From contig NC_134167.1 in NCBI RefSeq assembly GCF_033958435.1, forward strand, positions 8,080,001 to 8,144,000: 64,000 nt of DNA. Reading direction: 5' to 3'. The position numbers were made by a program, and so were the translations under genes. The stretch comes from Carettochelys insculpta (lineage: Eukaryota; Chordata; Testudines; Carettochelyidae). The notes under the pieces were generated by a model. It did no database searches. It worked only from the letters and a program-made list of their open reading frames with translations, and was not told the origin of the DNA. Positions 9,049 to 18,514 of this stretch are shown here, piece after piece (position 1 is the stretch's first letter; each line of letters opens with the position of its first letter).

Positions 9049-12000
9049 CTGTGGGGCAGAAACAGATGGGTTATTCACCCCCAGGCTGCAGCACTGTCTC
9101 ACCGAACCCCAAGGGCCTGTGCTCAGATACACAGAGAGAGGCAACGGGAGGCCCTGGCAAAGCCATCACTGTTCAGAGCTCTAAATTGGCCATGCAAAAC
9201 CTGCACCAGCCAAGGTCACTTGCAGGCGGTGACCCCAGGCACTCTTCCATTCGAAGTACCTGTCCCATGGTACGGCTCCAGATCCTACATGCAGAAGAAC
9301 TGAATACCCCCGTGAGTATCCCCCCCACCTGCTTCAATCCTGCTCATGGTGCTTGGGGCTGCCACTTAAGCCTGGGCCCTAGCGCTGAGCAGTACACCTT
9401 CTGCTCCGGTCCTTACGGCCCAGCAAGCACAGGAGACCATGAGCCTGGAAATGACTTTTTTCCTTTCATAAGCATTCCCTGGTCCCACTTAGAGTCCTGA
9501 ACATCAGTGCCCATCACCATGGGGTTGGAGCATGCCCAAAATACTGCTCCTGCTCCTGCAGGACATGACCCCCCTGCCCCTGCTCTCCTGCCCCACCAGG
9601 CCAGCATGCTCACCTTGCCAGTGGTGCTTGTAGTCACAGGTGCGGGACAGAGCAATCAGGAGTGCGCAGAGCAGGGGGGATAAGGCTGCACAGAGGCGCC
9701 AGGAGCTTCCGTGCCCGCCAGGGGCGAAGCAGTGCAGCTTTCCTGCCAGGTAGAAGGCGGAGAAGGCCAGGCCAGCAAAAGCAACTGGACAAAAGGGGGA
9801 AATTCACATCATTGAGGGACCCATTCCAAGAGCCCCAGCAGATGCACAAACCCCAGCCAGGGGCTATATATAACCAAGAGGGATTTAAAAAACATAATGG
9901 GCCTCTAGGAGCTTGTCCTGAAAGGACAGCAGGCAAAAGGCCTGGATAGCAAGCCTGCAAACAGCAGTGAGCTTGGGGAAGTGCCATGCTCCACAGGAAA
10001 AAGTGAGGCCTGGCGGGAAGTCAAAGAACATGCCCAGGCTATATGGCAAGCGAGTGGCAAAGCTGGTCCCTCCTCCGAGGCATCTGCTCTCCCTTGTCTG
10101 GTTCTGCAGTGCACCACTATGGATAGGAGCAAACACTCACAGGAGGAATGCCCACTTGGGAAGCTCTTGCGTCCTTCAGTCACCACAGCCGGCTCACCAG
10201 TGCACACCAGCTTGGAGTTCGCCTCTCCATCTGGGAAGCAGCGGTAGAAGAAATCTGGCCGTGGCCTAAAGGGCAGAGAAGCAAAATGTGTGACTTGCAG
10301 AGGAGATGGTAGCCGCTGACACGGTTTGATCAGAAGCTCACCTGCTCTGGAACCCTCCCAGCACAGTCCCACCAGGGGTGCTTGAGACCTTCACCCTCAA
10401 GTGGCGGGCACCTCTGGAGGGAGAGAGCCCGACTAGAACAGCCACTGCCATACAACAGCTACTCATCAGTCTATGGGAGGTTCTAGGCTTAGGCCCTGTG
10501 ATTGCCCAGTGGTTAAATACCAACTGGCAGAGCATGAATGCACTACGATGACTAAATTCCCCTCCGAGCATGGCCTAATGCAGTGGTTCCCAACCTTTTC
10601 ATTAGTGGAGATCCTCAGTCAAACCCAGAAACCATTCATGGACCCCTAATTGCCCCCTCTCTGCAAACCATTTGCAGTCCCCCATCAAAGCCAATTCTAG
10701 CTGTTAGGTACACTTCATTAAATGAAAAAGAAAACCATAGCATAAATTTTCAGACAGCCATGAACAACAGGGTTGGAAGATTTAATTTAAAAATAACTGA
10801 TTGCAACTTTGCTATTTATTGAAAACTTGTTTTCCGTGAGGTTTTTTTTTTTTTTTTTTTTCCCCTTTCATGGCCCCTCTGCAATACCCTCGTGGACCCC
10901 AGGTTGGGAACCACTGGCCTAGTGCACTGCTAAGCGCATGCATGCAAGGAAAGCTCATCCTGCCACAAGGCCATAGGGCTGGGCCTGTCCCCACATTAAA
11001 TTCACTGGCTGTGTATGAGTGTCAGATTTCCTTACAAATACAAGAACAGTGGGTGACAGGCCAGCCCTCTCCTACAGACAGCTGCCCAGCCTCAAGAAAA
11101 TGCCCGCCAGCAGCCACACATCATACGACAGAAACACTAACCCAGGAACCTGTCCCAGCAACAAACCCCCACTGCCAACTCTGTCCACATATCTAGACAA
11201 GCAACACCATCACAGGACCTAACCACATCAGCCACACCATCAGGGGCTCATACACCTGCACATCCACTAATGTGAAATATGCCATCATGTGCCAGCAATG
11301 CCTTTCTGCTGTATACATTGGCCAAAGGATGAATGGACATAAATCCGACATCAGGAACTGTCATGCACATAAACCCAGGGGAACCCTTTAACGTCCCTGG
11401 ACATTCAATCTTGCATTTAAAAGTAGCCATTCTGCTACAAAAGAATTCTACCACAAGATTACAGCAGAGACATCGGAATTGGAATTCATTTACAAATTTG
11501 ACACATTTAACCCTGGTGGGTGGCTGTGTGCAGGTACACGCTAACCGATATTCTGCTGTCTCCAGTCCGTCCCAGCACTTCCCCCCAGCTGGGTCTGGGA
11601 AAACACAGCCATCCCAGAGAATGCACCACTCACTGCCTCCTAACTTCCCAGGGTCTTGATCAGTGGACTTTCTTACCTGCCCACGACTATTTTCACTGCG
11701 TTTGTGAAGACCCCGTTCAAGGCAAGAGCAAGGCTGGCAGCTGGAAGAGAGCCAAGAGCTCACATCAGCCCCCTCAATAAACACATGCCAATAGTCAGCC
11801 TATTCCACTCTTGGCAGGCAGCAGCTGGAGCCGACCATGTGCCTGGTCAGTACCCTGTATTACAGGGATGCTAATGCTGGTGCTGCATTGGTCTGTGTCT
11901 CTGAGCTGACCTGAGAGGTGGCACTTTCCCCTTATGTGACAGTTGGTACACAGGCACTCGTAAAGATCATGCCTCAGCCCATCGCACTGAGTGGTCCTTG

Positions 12001-15000
12001 CTGGCATTTATCCTGGGCGTGAAGGGAATGGCGCTGCCAGAAAAAAGTGGGTAACAGAGCTGGACTCTGGGTCAGACAAGAGGGAAGATGGTCTGGGAGG
12101 AGTTAAGCCCACAGGTTCCAGCCCACAGAGACTTTTTTAAGAACAATGAGTGAAATTTTGGTCCCACAGAAACTAACATTTTGCGGCTGACATCAGTGGA
12201 GCAAGGGTGTTGCCCAGTACATGAAAGGCAGTGGGAAACAATTCAGTGAATGGGACCCAAGCAGGAAGTCCCTGGCCAACATGCTGTGCATGACCAGGAA
12301 TGAATTCAAGGCCCCTCCTTTTCTCTGATCCAGTCTCCATCACACAGAGCGAGGTCCTGAGCCATAACAAGGAGATGCACGGGCGCTAGGCTGCAATGCT
12401 AGCTACAGCAATAAAGAACCCTGGTGCAGACACAATGATGCTTTTGGTAGGATCCCACATGCTGGGTGCTGATCTGTTGGGCATTACTGTAGCTAGGAGG
12501 AGGCGCTCGTGTGCCCCAAGGATGCCCTCAGCTCAGTGTAGTGCTCTCAGTGTCACTGTCAGGATCAGGTGGCACTCACCCAAACAGGCCTCCTGCGTGT
12601 CTCTGTGGTTGACTTTCATGAAGCATTTTGCCAGAAGGATGAACGTCACAGGAAACAGAACCGAAATTAGCTGCAATGACACAGGACGGTACAGTCACTC
12701 CACTGCACGGTTGTTACTGAAGCTGCCTCAGCTTCCCGACCAAAAATCAACACTTGAGTTGTTAAAGGAGGCTACAAACCATCACCCCCGACCCACACAG
12801 CCCGGTCCCCCACCTTGGCTCTTTACAAGCTGAGCACTGATCCTAACCATTTGCAGATGTAGCTAATGCTGAGTGCAGGTACCAGCAGCATGGTTTCCTC
12901 CTCACCATTCAGCCCACCTGCAGATGGCAAGATCCTTCTATAGGGAGCTTTCCACATCCCAGGACAGCAAAGGTAAAGAACGGTAGCCAAACATTCTGAC
13001 TGGTAAAAACGTCCAGTCTGTGTAACAGCCTTGCCCTGCTTTTACCTCTGTCCAAGTGAGCTCCTAAGGTGGCTTATGTTCAGACAGAGCTATAAAAGGC
13101 CAAGCACATCTTAGGAGCTGTATGAATAATCACACTGACATAGGGGCCCCCCGTGCTGTGACACGCCCTCACTGATGTTCGTTCGGACACTGCTTCCCTA
13201 GAACCGGAATGCTCCAGTGGAGCCTGTTTCATTTTCTAGGCACTTAGCAAATACCAACAAATTAATCCCATCAGCTGGAGCATCCAAACTGGTTGCTAAG
13301 TCAAAAAGCAAGAGCAGCTGTCGAGAGACAGCAGCTGTTCTTACAGAGATCTCGGTACCACGTACCCTTGGGGGTTGCATCACAATACCCAGTGCTCCAT
13401 GGAACGCTTCTTGCTATGGGACATGCCCAGATGACCTTTGCTGTCCTTTTGGGAATTTAACAGGGTACTTGAAGGGCAAGTCACCAAATCCGAATGGATG
13501 CAGGAGTATTCTCCTTTGGCTTTTCCTGCATGCTACACCTGCCTCTTAAACAAAAGGAAATTGTCCTCCTATTCCCACAAAGCCCTGACCAGTCCAAGAA
13601 CTGCAGCATCTCGCGAACTAATCAAGGGAAGCAGCCCGTCACTGAGACACCATCCACCTGAAAGCTGGTCAGTTTACATCTAACATATTTTAAATCTCAT
13701 GTCCTAGACCAGGCTGGAGTCCAGTTTTTGTGGTTTTAACAATCATTTTCCTGTTTTACATGTTTCTTCTCCACTGCTGGTATGTGAAGCCCCACACAAA
13801 CAGTGGGGGAAGCTGCATCCAGGCAGCAGTGTGTGTGCAGTCAGCTTCACTATAGGCACTAACACAGAATTAAAACGCACTCTTCCAGTTGTAATGATCT
13901 GAAGCGTTCCTGTGGGTGTACTAGATACACAGTACACAATCCTGTGTCACACTTCCCTTCTTCTTGAGTTTTATTGAGGTCCAGCTGTGCTTAACTTTAA
14001 TCAAAAGCTAGACCAGCACCTCACCTCACTGATACCAAGAAACCACTCAGCCAATCAATCCTCACTTCTCATCATCTTTCCCCCAGTCCTCCTCTTTCTC
14101 TAGCGAGCTACATTCCTTTTTCTTTGGCTTGCTTGTTCAGTTATTTAGGAATGGCGAATGGCCATCCTCAGTCAGACGAGAGGTTCATCCTGCGCAATGT
14201 CCTGTCTTTGGACAGTGGCCAATGCCAGGTGTGCTGGGGGCGGGGCAGAAATGAGCAGAACAGGCAATTATCAAGTGATCCCTCCCCTGCTCCCCATTCC
14301 TGTCTTCTGACAAACAGAGGCGAGGGACCCCATCCCTGCTCATCCTGGCTAGCACCTATTGATGGACCTATCCTCCAAGAATTTATCTAGGTTTTTTTTG
14401 TTGTTCTTTGCCTCCACAACATCAAAACAACATAACAGAAAGGACTTTCACAGGTTGACACTGTGTTACGTGAAGAAATACTTCCTTCTGTTTGTTAGAA
14501 ACCTGTTACCTATTCATTTCATTTGGTGCCCTCCTAGTTCTTGTTATGAAGAGTAAATAACAGTTCCTTCAAGAACATTGGTATAACGTGGGAAGGAACG
14601 GAAACAGTGGCATCAGACCAAAATCTCTGGAGAGCACTTGTTGCCCAATGTACCCAGATGCACAGGCGGACCTAAGTCTAAGTAAGTAAGTTTTACTTTC
14701 TCCCCACCAGTCATGATTTGATAGGCCTCTATCATATTCCTCTTTACATGCCCAGGTACATCAGATTGTAAAAATTCTTTCACTTCTAATAATCTATAGT
14801 ATCATCACTAAGGTAGGTATGTTTGTTTCCATGATTTTTAGGCTGATAGTTTCCCTTAAAAATAATAGCTATTAACAAAAATACCTAGGGCGTATAGGGA
14901 ATTGATGAATACTTACAAACATGAGCTTGGTAGGGACATGGTCGGCCTCTATGTAAGGGTTTTTATAAAGCCACATTTCTTCGGGCTGAATGACACGTTG

Positions 15001-17327
15001 AAATGGAGGCACAAGTTCCATGATCCTAGAGAAAGAAAAATGGAGTTTGGAAAGATGCACACCAGTTGAATTTGGGTAAGGGGTCAGTTGAATGAGTCCT
15101 CCTTACTCTCTCGTGTTAGATGAAAAAAAGGAAACACCATGAAACTAAAAGGCAACAGAAACTAATAAAATACTTCACACCAAGCACAGTGATTCTGTTC
15201 CAATATGAGAGGCTCCAAGAAGTTGGTCAGATTCAAAAAGGGATAAGCCATTCACACAACTAATGTGAACTCCATTTTTATATACCATATCTAGGACAAA
15301 AATATATATGAAATAAAACCATAAGCTCAGGACACAACTGACTGCTTGGGGCAATGAGAAAATTTTCCTGATGAGCAGATTATAGCATTATTGCCATGAA
15401 ATATCAATTACAGGATACAGTAGTAGGTGAGGTACTGAAATAGATGGGTCATAGGACTGGACATATCTGTAGCCTTCCCAACAGCACACTGAGTAGTAAG
15501 GTTGCACCCTGGGCTTGTCCACGTGAGACAGCTGCACTGGTTTAAGGTGCAAATTTAAACCAGTGCAAAAAGCTGTGTGGACACTGATTCTGGTTTAATG
15601 GTGGTTTATCATACAGGAATTGCCAGAATAGCTTAGACACAAGTGCAAGGGCCCTCTAGTGCTGTATCACGTCTACGCCTCAGAGGAAGGTCCAAGAACT
15701 CTGAAGGAGGTCAACATGGGATAGTTCACTATCACCATTAAGGCTCCTTTAGATTTCTCATAGTCAGAGACTGGCCTAAACCCAGAGGCGTGAGGTTTAG
15801 CATTAAATTATCACTCTGATATTCTTTTAATTTGTATAACTATCCAGCCCCTTTTTGACTCTTGTGAAGTTTTTAATCTCAGTGACATTCTGTAGCAGTG
15901 AGTCCCCACAGTTCAATTATAATTTCAGTCAGGCATAGATGTAAGGCATACTTGTGTGCCATCCCCTGGACCCAAAGCCTTTCTTAAATAAAGCCACAAG
16001 TGGTTACCTTCCAAAATCTACTTGACTGAAGTTAAATAGTGACAGAGTGGTAGCTGTGTTAGTCTGTATTCTATCAAAACAAAAAAGCAGTCAAGTAGCA
16101 CTTTAAAGACGAACAAAATAATTTATTAGATGACGAGCTTGAAGAAGTGGGTCTGTGCCACCAAAGTTCAGCACCTAATAAATTACTTTGTTACACTTTA
16201 AAGTGCTACATGACTGCTTTTTTGTTTTGACAAGTTTTTCGGCAACAGGTTTGAACTAAAACGTCATGCACCAGTTTAACTGTATCAGTTTAAGAACCAA
16301 AACAAAAAGCAGTCAAGTAGCACTTTAAAGACTAGCAAAATAGTTTATTAGGTGAGCTTTCATGGGACAGACAGTGGGTCTCTCCCACGAAAGCTCACCT
16401 AAAACTATTTTGCTAGTCTTTAAAGTGCTACTTGACTGCTTTTTGTTTTGATAGTGTATAGACTAGCACGGCTTCCTCTGTTACAGTTTAAGAACCAATG
16501 TAAATTAAATGGGCAACTTTCCTACAGATTCAAGGCCCCTACTTTAAGGAGGGAAACTCCTTTGTTTTGAAAGTAACCTGTAAAGGGAAAAATCAAAATC
16601 TAGCCAGCCACGTACCTCTGTGCTAAATCTCTCACTACACGAAGGGGACAAAACGGGGTGTTCTGTATCAGAAGAGGTTTAATCTAACTTCCAACAAAGG
16701 CGGGTTCTCTGTAGCCTTACAGCCTGCCAGCCAGTTGCCTGGTTCTAGGATGTCATAAATATCACTAAGGCTGTCTGACTCTGGAGCCATCATGAAAATC
16801 ATTAACTCAGGGGTAGCCCAGGCCACTGGTGACAGTAGGTACCATCTAGCCATGGGTTGCCCAAATGCAACGAGCGAGCACAAAAAGAGCACATCAACAA
16901 AACCCGAAAGGGTGTGAGCTATCCTGGGTGGATCCCCACCTCCACTACAGGTGGGATGGGTCTGCACCTGGGGATACTTATCTGGACTACAGCTGGGGGG
17001 GTTTCCCAGTCATGTCCCTGCACCTAGCAGGGCAGGGGTATTTCCCAGGGGGATCCCTACCTGTACCATATGTGAGGAAGGGCCTGCCCTGGCATCTCCC
17101 ACCGGCGCTGCGGCTGGGAGGGGCTGTGCCTCTAAGGTCCCCGCCTGAGTTCCATGGGAAGCCTGCCCCGGGGGATCCCTGCCCTGCTACTTGGGGGCTG
17201 CTCCCGGGGGACACCCCCCGTCTCCACTACGTAGGACGGCTTCCGGGGGGCCTTCCCCCACTCACAGGAAGGCCCCGACGAGCAGGCCCCGCACGCACAC
17301 TTCCGCTGCCAACCGCGGCGCCCCCAT
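8879..17327 (-). CDS. PLPP5: PLPP5, phospholipid phosphatase 5, complete (7 coding exons)
   Basis: Seven exons (17327-17266, 15025-14917, 12670-12580, 11740-11677, 10265-10141, 9784-9614, 9048-8879) join in frame to 263 residues; the human protein has 264. It is a multi-pass membrane PAP2-family enzyme that dephosphorylates lipid phosphates such as diacylglycerol pyrophosphate and phosphatidic acid (family knowledge). All three catalytic motifs are intact: C1 KIVVGRPRP at residues 104-112, C2 PSGH at 145-148, and C3 SR-x5-H-x3-D at 197-208 with the nucleophilic His 204. Hydrophobic segments flank them (exon 3 [14 protein letters not shown]; exon 4 [10 protein letters not shown]). The start ATG lies in a CpG-rich exon 1, and the next residues read [18 protein letters not shown]. 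All donors are GT. The last 30 residues diverge from human. Confidence 0.97.
9049..9613 (-). other. PLPP5 intron 6
   Basis: 565 bases, GT-AG, with no repeat or extra exon recognised. Confidence 0.6.
9614..9784 (-). CDS. PLPP5: PLPP5 coding exon 6 (motif C3)
   Basis: It encodes [20 protein letters not shown], a variable Gly-rich loop, two hydrophobic stretches and [11 protein letters not shown]. The catalytic C3 Asp is completed by the first bases of the next exon. The donor is GTGAGC. Confidence 0.97.
9785..10140 (-). other. PLPP5 intron 5
   Basis: 356 bases, GT-AG, nothing recognised inside. Confidence 0.6.
10141..10265 (-). CDS. PLPP5: PLPP5 coding exon 5 (motifs C1 end and C2)
   Basis: It encodes [18 protein letters not shown], then [24 protein letters not shown] is motif C2. 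The acceptor is ccctttag and the donor GTGAGT splits a Phe codon. Confidence 0.97.
10581..10916. mobile_element. non-autonomous hAT-like element with 8-bp flanking duplication
   Basis: A perfect 16-bp terminal inverted repeat (cagtggttcccaacct at the left, its complement at 10901-10916) has the classic hAT/Charlie-type ending. The flanks gcctaatg (10573-10580) and gcctagtg (10917-10924) are an 8-bp target duplication with one mismatch. The interior is AT-rich with a poly-T run at about 10843-10862. No coding capacity. It lies in PLPP5 intron 4. Confidence 0.88.
11090..11560 (+). mobile_element. decayed Penelope-like element, GIY-YIG endonuclease end
   Basis: On the plus strand, spread over shifted frames, are [38 protein letters not shown] and [15 protein letters not shown]. 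These are in the order of the GIY-YIG endonuclease domain of Penelope-like retroelements (CxxC...YIGxT...RMNxHxxDI...). Frameshifts and stops interrupt the reading frame, so it is not functional. It lies in PLPP5 intron 4, antisense to the gene. Confidence 0.7.
11677..11740 (-). CDS. PLPP5: PLPP5 coding exon 4 (catalytic motif C1, first part)
   Basis: A short exon encoding [20 protein letters not shown], followed by a split Arg codon. The Lys of motif C1 is encoded here and the RP part in the next exon. The donor is GTAAGA. Confidence 0.96.
11741..12579 (-). other. PLPP5 intron 3
   Basis: 839 bases of unique-looking sequence. No exon or identifiable repeat was seen. Confidence 0.55.
12580..12670 (-). 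CDS. PLPP5: PLPP5 coding exon 3 (transmembrane segment)
   Basis: It encodes [19 protein letters not shown], then [11 protein letters not shown]. The first 14 residues are hydrophobic, as in the human segment IAFLSPLSLIFLAKF. The donor is GTGAGT, phase 1. Confidence 0.95.
12671..14916 (-). other. PLPP5 intron 2
   Basis: 2.25 kb, GT-AG. It contains the CR1 fragment at about 14145-14790. The rest (12671-14140) shows no gene or repeat I can name. Confidence 0.6.
14145..14790 (-). mobile_element. CR1-type LINE fragment, interrupted
   Basis: On the plus strand, 'ggaatggcgaatggccatcc', 'tgtctttggacagtggccaa', 'tgatggacctatcctcca', 'gtgaagaaatacttccttct' and 'tttcatttggtgccc' follow in order the antisense of the sauropsid CR1-like 3' region. 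About 14575-14690 is foreign to it, after which the repeat resumes with 'ctccccaccagtcatgattt'. Confidence 0.8.
14917..15025 (-). CDS. PLPP5: PLPP5 coding exon 2
   Basis: The acceptor is tttctctag. It encodes [20 protein letters not shown] followed by [16 protein letters not shown], the conserved lumenal loop of PLPP4/5. The donor is GTAAGT, phase 0. Confidence 0.97.
15510..15680. repeat. possible old MITE-like repeat
   Basis: The sequence cttgtccacgtgagac, an internal inverted repeat (ctgcactggtttaa ... ttaaaccagtgca), and 'gctgtgtggacac' suggest a decayed short DNA element. The ends are unclear. Confidence 0.35.
16041..16230 (+). mobile_element. fold-back tRNA-type SINE, copy A
   Basis: The left arm reads the SINE in sense (gtagctgtgttagtctgta, then aagcagtcaagtagcacttt) to about nucleotide 100. 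It is followed at about 16140 by an antisense copy that starts gaagaagtgggtctg and returns through actttaaagtgctac to tttttgttttga. The arms form a hairpin of about 90 bases. No clear target duplication was found. Confidence 0.82.
16301..16483 (-). mobile_element. fold-back tRNA-type SINE, copy B, with 15-bp target duplication
   Basis: On the minus strand it runs from a head (gtaacagaggaagccgtgct) through agcagtcaagtagcacttta and then turns into an antisense copy of the same region. It is flanked by a perfect 15-bp direct repeat cagtttaagaaccaa (16286-16300 and 16484-16498), so the whole hairpin was inserted as one unit. It sits in PLPP5 intron 1. Confidence 0.9.
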
Positions 17328-17640
17328 GATCCGGGCCGGGCGCTCCCCTGCAGCCGGAGGCCCCCGAGCCCCGCTCGCTCCTGCCGCGCCGGTAGAACAG
17401 ACGTGGCTACCGGGGCAGCCTGCTCCGCCCCATCCGGAAACCCAGCCCCTGATGCAACGCAGGGAACTGCAGCTCCCGTCGGAGCTGGCGTTTTCCCAGA
17501 GATTTAGTTGGAAGGGCTTTAAAAATAAAATCACAAGGGGGCGGGGAGAACGTGTATTTCAAACAGGGGGAAGGAGAGGGGATTTAGCCAACAATCCCCT
17601 TCGCAACTGCAGCGAAGAATAGATCACAGCGCAAGCGCTA
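17080..17640. promoter_or_regulatory. PLPP5: CpG-rich island, PLPP5 promoter region
   Basis: The GC content and CpG density rise sharply around and upstream of the PLPP5 start codon (for example gcaaccgcggcgcccccatg complement, ccgggccgggcgctcccc). There is no TATA box at a useful place. A broad CpG-island promoter is inferred. Confidence 0.7.
17266..17327 (-). CDS. PLPP5: PLPP5 coding exon 1 (start codon)
   Basis: ATG at 17327-17325, then [20 protein letters not shown] plus two bases of a Leu codon, followed by donor GTGAGT. The N-terminal signal-anchor-like hydrophobic run begins here. An upstream in-frame extension exists but lies in CpG-rich 5' UTR without family similarity. Confidence 0.92.
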
Positions 17641-18488
17641 AGCCGAGAGCTTAACAATAAAAGGCTGAACAAGCCGATTCTGCATTTCAGCCTCCGGGCT
17701 GTTGGTTGCCTTCTTTGCTGCCATTGCTGAGCTGATGCTGCCTCCTTTTAGGTGTCTGCATAATGCTCAGGAGACTTTGGGGACCGTATCAGTAAGACCA
17801 GCAGGAAACGTTCTAAGCCGCTTGCCAGAATATCCATAAATCAGTTAAAATTTGAAATTGTCAAGATTACTAAAGAGAAGCTCTTTGCTACCGAACCAAC
17901 CCTTCCCTTAGACATACAGAAAAGTACCTGCTATAAATAGGAACTACAGTAGAATTCACCAGGGTATTGCATTAGAATCTTGGTTCACCACTACTATAAT
18001 CTCATATAAAAAGTGCTACACAACTGTGTTTTGTTAGAATACAGACTAACACACCTACCTCTCTGTCACTATCCCACAATAATGCACAGTTATCAGCATA
18101 AGTTGCAACTGGCAATATTTTGTAAGAAAAAGTCAATAGGTAAGATCACAACCCAACCACACAAATTTAAAACACAAATGTTCTATATACAGTGAAGATC
18201 TAAGAAACAGATGCTAAGACTAATGTCCCAGTTCTCCAGGATGACAGCAGCAGAGAACAAAAATGAAAGAATCATGCCTTGACCTATTTTTCAAAGCAAC
18301 TTGCTCTGTTGACTCTAAAGACTTTGAAATATAAATGTAAGAACTGTTCCTTCAGGCGTGCTTTATAAAACAGAACCGTACAATGTTTTCCATAGAGTCC
18401 AGGCCTTCGCTATGTGATCATCCAAGTAAAAAAGAGGTTTTATAATAAATATACAGGGGCTCTCTCTAGAGGAGAGTTTCAAAAAGAC
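17641..18488. other. intergenic spacer between NSD3 3' end and PLPP5 promoter
   Basis: About 0.85 kb between two genes on the same strand. It holds a degraded SINE at about 18008-18066; nothing else was recognised. Confidence 0.55.
18008..18066 (-). repeat. degraded SINE fragment
   Basis: The segment aaaagtgctacacaactgtg through gaatacagactaacac and ctctctgtcac matches the head and middle of the tRNA-type SINE seen at 62 kb, in antisense and diverged. Confidence 0.6.
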
Positions 18489-18508
18489 CACTTCACATTT
18501 GTAAGGTT

Positions 18509-18514
18509 TTTATT
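18509..18514 (-). promoter_or_regulatory. NSD3: NSD3 distal poly(A) signal (AATAAA)
   Basis: TTTATT on the plus strand reads AATAAA on the minus strand. It lies about 5.64 kb beyond the NSD3 stop, close to the length I recall for the human long-isoform 3' UTR. Other AATAAA-like sites occur inside the UTR. Confidence 0.55.

Larger units (their letters stand above)
15026..17265 (-). other. PLPP5 intron 1
   Basis: 2.24 kb, GT-AG. It contains two fold-back SINEs (16041-16230 and 16301-16483) and a possible older repeat at about 15510-15680 with an internal inverted pair (actggtttaa / ttaaaccagt). The remainder is unremarkable. Confidence 0.65.

Noticed and set aside
9662..9949. 95-codon Arg-rich frame on the plus strand
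   Set aside because: It is the antisense shadow of PLPP5 exon 6.
11248..11784. 178-codon frame on the minus strand
   Set aside because: It runs antisense through the Penelope remnant and across PLPP5 exon 4 in the wrong frame.
17191..17622. 143-codon frame on the plus strand near the PLPP5 promoter
   Set aside because: It is a by-product of GC-rich, stop-poor CpG island sequence and overlaps PLPP5 exon 1 antisense.
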